A DNA stretch of 64,000 bases from NCBI RefSeq assembly GCF_016427535.1, contig NZ_JAELXV010000001.1, positions 806,001 to 870,000 on the forward strand, given 5' to 3'. The stretch comes from Hymenobacter sp. BT559. GTDB lineage: Bacteria > Bacteroidota > Bacteroidia > Cytophagales > Hymenobacteraceae. The notes below the pieces were generated by a model, which saw only the letters and a program-made list of their open reading frames with translations, did not search any database and was not told where the DNA came from. Position numbers and translations under genes: made by a program. This document shows positions 58,985 through 64,000 of the stretch, in pieces (position 1 is the first letter of the stretch; each line of letters begins with the position of its first letter).

Positions 58985-59845
58985 ATGCCTTCTATATTTT
59001 CCCGCATCGTTTCGGGCGAGCTGCCCGCTTACAAGGTGGCCGAAGACGCCGACCACCTCGCCTTTCTTGACATCACACCGCTGGTCGAAGGCCACACGCT
59101 CGTCATCCCCAAAAAGGAAATCGACTACATCTTCGACCTGACCCCGCAGGCGCTGGCAGCGCTGCACGTGTTTGCGCAGCGCGTGGCCAAGGGCGTGCAG
59201 GCCGCTGTGCCCTGCCGCCGCATCGGCGTGGCCGTAATTGGGCTGGAAGTGCCGCACGCCCACATTCACCTTATCCCGATGAATAAGGTGGCGGATATGA
59301 ACTTTGCCAACCCCAAAATAACCGTGCCCGCCGAGCGGATGCAGGAGCTGTCCGCCGCCATTGCGGCCCAGGTGCCCGGTGGCAGCGGCCTGCCCGCGCC
59401 TGCCGCAACGGCCCATGCTTCGGCCGCCCGCGCTAGCGCCGCCCCCGCTGACCCTAACGATGCTACGCTGGCCCAGCTGCAAAAGCTGACCGAGGGCCTG
59501 GTATTCAGCAGCGAATCTGAGGCGCCGCTTGAAGCCGTGAGCTACGCCGCGCCCACCGGCGACTTGTCTGATGAGCAGTTGTTGCAGGCCCTAGGTGAGC
59601 CCGCCGGCGCCAAAGTGGAGAAGGTGGAGCTGACCGTGTTTCTACGCAACCAAACGGCCGACACGAGCAAGGCCGGTGTGACTATTGCCAACCTTTACAA
59701 AGCCCTGCAGCTGTATATGAAGCAGGAGCTAGATGGCACGCAGGTATATCGCGTTGGCGAGGGCACGCAGGTGCACGCCTACGCGTTGGGCCGCGACGTG
59801 GCCGGCCGGTTGGCGGGCTTTAAAACGGTGCTGACGGAAAGCTAG
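58985..59845 (+). CDS. HIT-domain protein fused to a NuiA-like nuclease-inhibitor domain
   Basis: A 286-residue two-domain protein. Residues 1-130 are a complete HIT hydrolase: MPSIFSRIVSGELPAYKV, LVEGHTLVIPKKEIDYIFDL, and the active-site histidine triad GLEVPHAHIHLIPMN. Residues about 131-155 are an Ala/Ser/Pro linker. Residues about 157-286 match the cyanobacterial nuclease A inhibitor NuiA in order: LQKLTEGLVFSSESEAPLEA, VEKVELTVFLRNQTAD, QVYRVGEGTQVHAYALGRD and RLAGFKTVLTE. HIT enzymes cleave nucleoside phosphoramidates or dinucleotides; NuiA blocks a DNA/RNA non-specific nuclease. greA followed by a plain HIT gene is a common neighbourhood; the fusion is unusual. No nuclease gene is adjacent. 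Confidence 0.88.
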   Translation: MPSIFSRIVSGELPAYKVAEDADHLAFLDITPLVEGHTLVIPKKEIDYIFDLTPQALAALHVFAQRVAKGVQAAVPCRRIGVAVIGLEVPHAHIHLIPMNKVADMNFANPKITVPAERMQELSAAIAAQVPGGSGLPAPAATAHASAARASAAPADPNDATLAQLQKLTEGLVFSSESEAPLEAVSYAAPTGDLSDEQLLQALGEPAGAKVEKVELTVFLRNQTADTSKAGVTIANLYKALQLYMKQELDGTQVYRVGEGTQVHAYALGRDVAGRLAGFKTVLTES

Positions 59846-59859
59846 CGTAGCAAATTCCA

Positions 59860-59945
59860 CTCTGGCCCCTCTCCAAAAAGAGGGAACCCTGACTTTTCCT
59901 GAAGTGCGCTCGTGGTCAACTCCTTTCTTTTGGGGGAGGAACCGG
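59860..59945. repeat. Degenerate relative of the 10128-10271 inverted repeat
   Basis: GGCCCCTCTCCAAAAAGAGGG then AACCCTGACTTTT, with TTTTGGGGGAGGAACC on the other side. It shares the CCCCTCTC/GAGGGG ends and the AACC(C)TGAC boundary with the element at 10128. Confidence 0.5.
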
Positions 59946-59992
59946 GAAGAGCTATTTCGCATCAGGCGAGCAATTAAATAAAAAGCTTTTAC

Positions 59993-61636
59993 ATGAAAAT
60001 TTGGCTTAATCTGCTAGCAGCTAGCCTACTCGCTGCACCAGCCGCCGCCCAAACCCTCACGCTGCCTAAGCCCGTAGCCGAGCAGCTGCAAACCGTGCGC
60101 CCTACCGACCTCGAAGCCCACGTGCGCTACCTGGCCGATGACCGCCTGCGCGGCCGCCTGCCCGGCACGCCCGGCTACCAGATGGCCGTGGACTACGTGG
60201 CGGCCCAGTTTAAGAAAAATGGCGTGGCCCCGGCTGGTGAGCAGGGCGGCTACACCCAAAAAGTGCGCCTGCGCCGCGCCTTCGTGGAGCCCGGCGCCAC
60301 GCTCAGCTACCAGCCTGCCACGGGCGCAACTCAGCCGCTGGCCTACGGCCCGGCCGCTACCGTGTACCCCAACCCCGGTCAGCCTAAGGTGAGTGTGACC
60401 AGTGCGCCGCTAGTGTTTGCGGGCTACGGTATCTCGGCGCCCGAGCTCAAGTACGACGATTACGCCGGCCTCGATGCTAAGGGTAAAGTGGTCGTGGTGA
60501 CGCGCCAGGCGCCAAAGCAGTTTGGCGATAACGAGCGGCAGTATTTCACCGACGTGCGCACGGTGCTCGAAACCGCCGCCCGCCACGGCGCAGTGGGCGT
60601 GCTGCTGGCCGGCGCTCATGCCGAAGCCAAGCTACCTGAGTTTCCGAAGGGTGTGGTGAGTGCCCTAGGTCCCGATGGGCAAGTGGTGGTGTCGCGTAGC
60701 TACGCGGCGGGCTCGGTGCAACTAGTGGGGTCCATTAGCCCGGCTACTTTGCAGCAGTTTTTTGTAGGTGCCGCCACCGATACCACGCGGGCCCTACGTG
60801 CCCTGCGCGGGGGCAAGCCTGCCCCGGTGGCTCTGCCGGGCCGCCTGAGTGCCCAGTACCGTAGCCGCTACCAAGATGTGGACAGCTACAACGTGGTGGG
60901 CAAAATCACCGGCTCCGACCCCATCCTCAAAAACGAGTACGTGGTGCACAGCGCCCACCTCGACCACCTAGGCGTGGGCGCGGCCATCAACGGCGACTCT
61001 ATCTACAACGGTGCCCACGACAACGCCACCGGCGTAGCCAGCGTGCTCGAAATCAGCAAGCTCTACGCCGGGCTCAAGCTCAAGCCTCGCCGCTCGGTGC
61101 TGTTTGTACTGATGACCGGCGAGGAAATGGGCCTAATTGGCTCGGCCTACTTTGCCAAGCTGCCTACGGTGCCGCAACGGGCGCTGGTGGCCGATGTAAA
61201 CACCGACATGCCTACGCTCATTGCGCCGCTGCTGGCGGTGGTGCCCCTAGGGGCCGACCACTCGTCGCTACTTACGGAAGTGACGCGGGCGGCCAATTAT
61301 TTGAGCTTGAGCATCGAGTCCGACCCGGAGCCGACCCAAAACCGCTTCATCCGCAGCGACCAGTACAGCTTTGTGGTGCAGGGGATTCCGGCGCTGCACA
61401 TCAAGTACGGCAACAAAACCGCCGACGGCCAGAACAACCTCAGTGAAACGGTGCAGAAGTGGCGCGCCCTCACGTACCACAAGCCGCAAGACAATTTTGA
61501 GGGTGGTACCTTCGACTGGGCGGCCGGCGCCAAATATGCGCAGCTCAACTTCCTCATCGGCTACCAAGTAGCCCAGGCCGTGAAGCGGCCGACCTGGAAC
61601 AAAGGCGACTTCTTCGGCGTGCGGTTTGGGAAGTAA
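59993..61636 (+). CDS. M28-family zinc aminopeptidase with PA-like insert (secreted)
   Basis: A 547-residue secreted peptidase. Signal peptide 1-19. The metal ligands of M28 are visible: SAHLDHLG (His, Asp), GAHDNATGVAS (Asp), MTGEEMGLIGS (Glu-Glu), ADVNTDMP (Asp) and YHKPQDNF (His). Residues about 140-260 form a protease-associated-type insert (FAGYGISAPELKYDDYAGLD, GKVVVVTRQAP). It should cut N-terminal residues or small peptides outside the cytoplasm. ATG 59993 starts the signal peptide. Confidence 0.92.
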   Translation: MKIWLNLLAASLLAAPAAAQTLTLPKPVAEQLQTVRPTDLEAHVRYLADDRLRGRLPGTPGYQMAVDYVAAQFKKNGVAPAGEQGGYTQKVRLRRAFVEPGATLSYQPATGATQPLAYGPAATVYPNPGQPKVSVTSAPLVFAGYGISAPELKYDDYAGLDAKGKVVVVTRQAPKQFGDNERQYFTDVRTVLETAARHGAVGVLLAGAHAEAKLPEFPKGVVSALGPDGQVVVSRSYAAGSVQLVGSISPATLQQFFVGAATDTTRALRALRGGKPAPVALPGRLSAQYRSRYQDVDSYNVVGKITGSDPILKNEYVVHSAHLDHLGVGAAINGDSIYNGAHDNATGVASVLEISKLYAGLKLKPRRSVLFVLMTGEEMGLIGSAYFAKLPTVPQRALVADVNTDMPTLIAPLLAVVPLGADHSSLLTEVTRAANYLSLSIESDPEPTQNRFIRSDQYSFVVQGIPALHIKYGNKTADGQNNLSETVQKWRALTYHKPQDNFEGGTFDWAAGAKYAQLNFLIGYQVAQAVKRPTWNKGDFFGVRFGK

Positions 61637-61690
61637 TTGCAACCGTTTGCTATCTAGGGAATCTGTCAGTAAATAACCTGCTTCCCAGCC

Positions 61691-62065
61691 ATGAAAAAAT
61701 GCGTGGTATTAGTAGCGCTGGCAATGGCCGGCTGCCGGCAAGACACCGATGTTACTCCGAATGCGGCAAGGGCCGACGACGAGTTTGAAGTTGAAACGAT
61801 GGGCCGTAATCGAGACTGCGGTATTGCCCAAATCTATGTGAAGGACGCAGCCAAAATAACCCAGCTACTAGGCCCCGCCGCCTATGCGCCGATATACACA
61901 GCCTTGAAGCTAGATACCATGTGGTGGGCAAGTAAAACCCACACGCTGTATGTGCGGGTGCGGAAGCCCGAGCCGAGCGAAGCGGTAATGTGCACAGCGA
62001 TGGGGCCAGGTTATCAAATGCTCGTCGTGACCAGCGCCCGACTCAAGCCAGCGGCCGGCCAGTAG
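61691..62065 (+). CDS. Small hypothetical lipoprotein (124 aa)
   Basis: A 124-residue lipoprotein: MKKCVVLVALAMAGCRQDTD with the lipobox Cys at about 15. The mature part is a small domain with RNRDCGIAQIYVKDAAKITQ and SEAVMCTAMGPGYQML, where the two Cys may pair. No family recognised. A terminator (62107-62137) follows. Confidence 0.72.
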   Translation: MKKCVVLVALAMAGCRQDTDVTPNAARADDEFEVETMGRNRDCGIAQIYVKDAAKITQLLGPAAYAPIYTALKLDTMWWASKTHTLYVRVRKPEPSEAVMCTAMGPGYQMLVVTSARLKPAAGQ

Positions 62066-62106
62066 CACCCCCTAGGTGCAACGTGCGTCAGCAGCCGTAG
62101 TCTATG

Positions 62107-62137
62107 AAAAGCCAGTGCCTTTCGCGCTGGCTTTTTT
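62107..62137 (+). terminator. Terminator after the small lipoprotein gene
   Basis: AAAAGCCAG / CTGGCTTTT with an 11-nt loop and a T6 run, 42 nt after the stop at 62065. Confidence 0.85.
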
Positions 62138-62156
62138 GCATTTTACTTTCCTGCCA

Positions 62157-63014
62157 ATGGTTCGCTTACTCTTCCTGGCGCTGCTACTTCTGCAAACCGT
62201 TTCGACCTGGGCCAGCAAGCCCATGCCTGACTGGATAGCCACCCCCGACTCGGTGGGGCTGCGCTACCAGAGCCTAACACTGACAACGCCCGACCATGTG
62301 CGGCTCGCAGCCTGGCTAGTGGCGCCGGTAGCCGGCGTGCCCGACCAGCACACGACGATGGTAGTGGCCAGCAACGACTGGGGCAATATGTCCTACAGCC
62401 TCTACCAGGCGCGGGCGCTAGCCGCCGCGGGCTACCGCGTGCTGCTGTTCGACTACCGCGGCTTTGGGCACAGCGCGGCGTTTACCATCAACCCAAACCA
62501 GCTCTACTATCCCGAGTTTGCCATCGACCTAGGCACGGCCCTGGCCGAAGCGCGGCGGCAAAGCCCGCGGCAGCGGGTGGGCATCATCGGCTTCTCGATG
62601 GGTACTATCCTGGGGGCGAAGGTGGCGGCTACCTCGCGCTGTGATTTTCTGATAACCGATGGCTACCTAGCTAACCCGCAGGCGCTGGTAGCTCATTACC
62701 AAAGGGTGCGCCCCGAGCGCCCCGCTACCCTTCCTGCCGATGCGGCTACCTACGCCCGCGTGGCACCTAGGGTCAACTGCCCCTGGCTCCTCATTGCGGG
62801 CACCGAAGACCAGGCCACGCCGCTGGCCGACTCGCTGGCCGACTCGCTGGCCACAGCCCGTGCTGCGCGCCACAAGCAGCGGCGCGAGGTGCTGCCCGTG
62901 CCCTGCGGCCACCTAGGCGCTATGCAGAAGCTAACAGAAAAGGAGCTTGGCGACGGCTACGTGCAAGCCGTGAGCCGCTTTTTAGCCGGCAAATCGGCCG
63001 CGGCTCAGGGGTAG
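62157..63014 (+). CDS. Secreted alpha/beta hydrolase
   Basis: A 285-residue hydrolase with signal peptide (MVRLLFLALLLLQTVSTWAS). Motifs: YRVLLFDYRGFGHS (oxyanion strand), nucleophile GFSMGTILGAK, acid Asp in LIAGTEDQATPLADSLADSL and base His in PVPCGHLGAMQK. This is the serine-aminopeptidase/BAAT-like secreted hydrolase pattern. The 12-bp unit GACTCGCTGGCC is tandemly repeated at about 62827-62852, giving the duplicated DSLADSLA. Start ATG 62157, placed 20 nt after the terminator of the previous gene. Substrate unknown. Confidence 0.88.
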   Translation: MVRLLFLALLLLQTVSTWASKPMPDWIATPDSVGLRYQSLTLTTPDHVRLAAWLVAPVAGVPDQHTTMVVASNDWGNMSYSLYQARALAAAGYRVLLFDYRGFGHSAAFTINPNQLYYPEFAIDLGTALAEARRQSPRQRVGIIGFSMGTILGAKVAATSRCDFLITDGYLANPQALVAHYQRVRPERPATLPADAATYARVAPRVNCPWLLIAGTEDQATPLADSLADSLATARAARHKQRREVLPVPCGHLGAMQKLTEKELGDGYVQAVSRFLAGKSAAAQG

Positions 63015-63234
63015 CGGGTGGGGCTAGCTAGGCCTAAGCAGCGGCGCAGTGTGTACCAACGTGGTGTGCTAGTGTCGTTGCTTTTTTAAGAAAACCGGAT
63101 GCGCTAACCATCTTGCCCGAAAGGCAGTAGCTACTTAGTGCCTTGCCGACGATAGAATTACCAGCCGCTCTAGGAAACAGGAGTGAAAAAGTTATACCTT
63201 GGCCGAACAAACCTCATCATTAGCAAGCAATTGT

Positions 63235-64000
63235 ATGAGAAAGCTGGAGCGGAATAAGCTGGGTGTGCTGGCTAGCGATAAAAGTGGCTGGCTTTTTCTA
63301 CTTTGGGTGGTGCTACTTGGCGGCTGCCAGCCAAAGCAGCAACAGCAGCAGCCACCGAGGGAATACAGCTACTCTATCGCAGCTGATATAGAAGGCTGTG
63401 ACGACTGCAAAGCAAAGCTGTATATAAAAGAATATACAGTCTCCGGAAAGACAGATAGTACACAAAGTAAGGATGGGCATTTTTCTATGCGAGGAAAAAT
63501 CAGCCAGCCTGGACTTTACACCTTTTTGTATTACAGTAAAATCGACAAAACGATGTCTGGGTTTGTCGATGTCTATCTACCTACTGATTCTATTCATATA
63601 AAAGCAACCAAAAAGCAGATTAGAACTAAGTTTTACGAAAAGTCCGACGTAGGTTCTCATCTAAAAAACACGGTCGTCTTTTCCACTTCTCCGCTGCAAA
63701 AGGAGTGGGAGCAATATTTGCTAACACGTGACAGCGTCTGGAATCAGTTTTTTCTGGACCAGGCGCGGGCAAGAGATAAGTTTTTGCAGGCGATGGGCAC
63801 AGGCAACAAGGTCTTGATAGAGCAAACGGCCGATTCTGCCCGCGAACTCAGATATCGATTTTCCAGCTACTTGGCTTCGGCAACTGATATGTTCGTCAAG
63901 CAGCATCCTACTTCGGAGTTGTCGCTTTCGGCGATGCTGGATAACCGTGAGTACCAACCTGCGGTAGAGCGCTTTCGCCAGTACTACAACGCCATGCCTG
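63235..64000 (+). CDS. DUF4369-type lipoprotein with probable thioredoxin-like C-terminus (truncated by window end)
   Basis: ATG 63235 opens a frame that runs to the right edge. Lipobox LLGGCQPK (Cys at 31), then a Gln/Pro-rich spacer (QQQQQPP). Residues about 45-150 form a DUF4369-like beta domain (YSIAADIEGCDDCKAKLYIK, FVDVYLPTDSIHIKATKKQ), followed by a helical region ending FVKQHPTSELSLSAMLDNRE. In Bacteroidota this N-terminus usually precedes a TlpA/AhpC thioredoxin domain, which would lie beyond base 64000. GC and codon use drop between about 63350 and 63700 compared with the neighbours, suggesting recent acquisition or relaxed selection. Confidence 0.72.
   Translation, partial: MRKLERNKLGVLASDKSGWLFLLWVVLLGGCQPKQQQQQPPREYSYSIAADIEGCDDCKAKLYIKEYTVSGKTDSTQSKDGHFSMRGKISQPGLYTFLYYSKIDKTMSGFVDVYLPTDSIHIKATKKQIRTKFYEKSDVGSHLKNTVVFSTSPLQKEWEQYLLTRDSVWNQFFLDQARARDKFLQAMGTGNKVLIEQTADSARELRYRFSSYLASATDMFVKQHPTSELSLSAMLDNREYQPAVERFRQYYNAMP

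Overview
The window is one contig from a GC-rich member of the Bacteroidota, most likely a Hymenobacter-like cytophagalean. The evidence is: Bacteroidota-type promoters (a TAnnTTTG box, in two places with a TTG/TTTG element 20-21 nt upstream); the cluster DUF177-rpmF-plsX-fabH-efp-accB-accC; a zinc-ligand-poor ribosomal protein L32; DUF3078, TonB-dependent receptor and SSS-transporter genes; and little Shine-Dalgarno sequence at gene starts. The genus is an inference; the phylum is well supported.

Layout. 1-12 kb: end of an alpha/beta hydrolase, a decayed pectinesterase tail, a membrane-linked MutS-family ATPase, then a minus-strand pectin locus (GH28, GH105 with DUF4350, an SSS symporter, GH43, two tandem CE8 pectinesterases) with no SusC/SusD pair. 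12-25.5 kb: DUF3078 protein, BtuB-like receptor, EamA exporter, a frameshifted small gene, topoisomerase III, a MORN/YwqK repeat protein, a thiolase and a BatB/BatC-like pair. 25.7-34.5 kb: tRNA-Ser with a decayed gene beside it, two small genes, an orphan PAS histidine kinase, tRNA-Pro and tRNA-Arg, gyrB, a GNAT enzyme and a PQQ-type sugar dehydrogenase. 34.6-43.9 kb: a large six-hairpin glycosidase lipoprotein, a cytochrome b plus molybdopterin oxidoreductase pair, small housekeeping enzymes (including a 53-residue DUF2256 protein) and an AarF/UbiB kinase. 44-51 kb: the fatty-acid/phospholipid/ribosome cluster and pdxA. 51-64 kb: FAD monooxygenase, three peptidases (M17, M1, M28), rsmA, a hydroxyacid dehydrogenase, greA, a HIT-NuiA fusion and a truncated DUF4369-type lipoprotein at the right edge.

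How the parts fit. The pectin locus can remove methyl esters (CE8), cut homogalacturonan (GH28), process unsaturated rhamnogalacturonan ends (GH105), trim side chains (GH43) and import the product through a sodium symporter. The 44-51 kb cluster supplies malonyl-CoA and acyl-phosphate for lipid synthesis and carries L32 and EF-P.

Three genome-scale patterns stand out. (1) The palindrome CCTAGG is strongly over-represented: I counted about 100 by eye, several times the number base composition predicts. Within genes it uses Leu-Gly (CTA GGN) or Pro-Arg (CCT AGG) phases, like cyanobacterial HIP1. (2) REP-like palindromes (TGTCATGCTGA...GAAGCATCT) lie just outside stop codons. (3) A second class of hairpins, built from repeated short words, abuts or overlaps stop codons. 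The most unusual single gene is the HIT domain fused to a NuiA-like nuclease inhibitor, directly downstream of greA, whose own leader carries a terminator-like hairpin.
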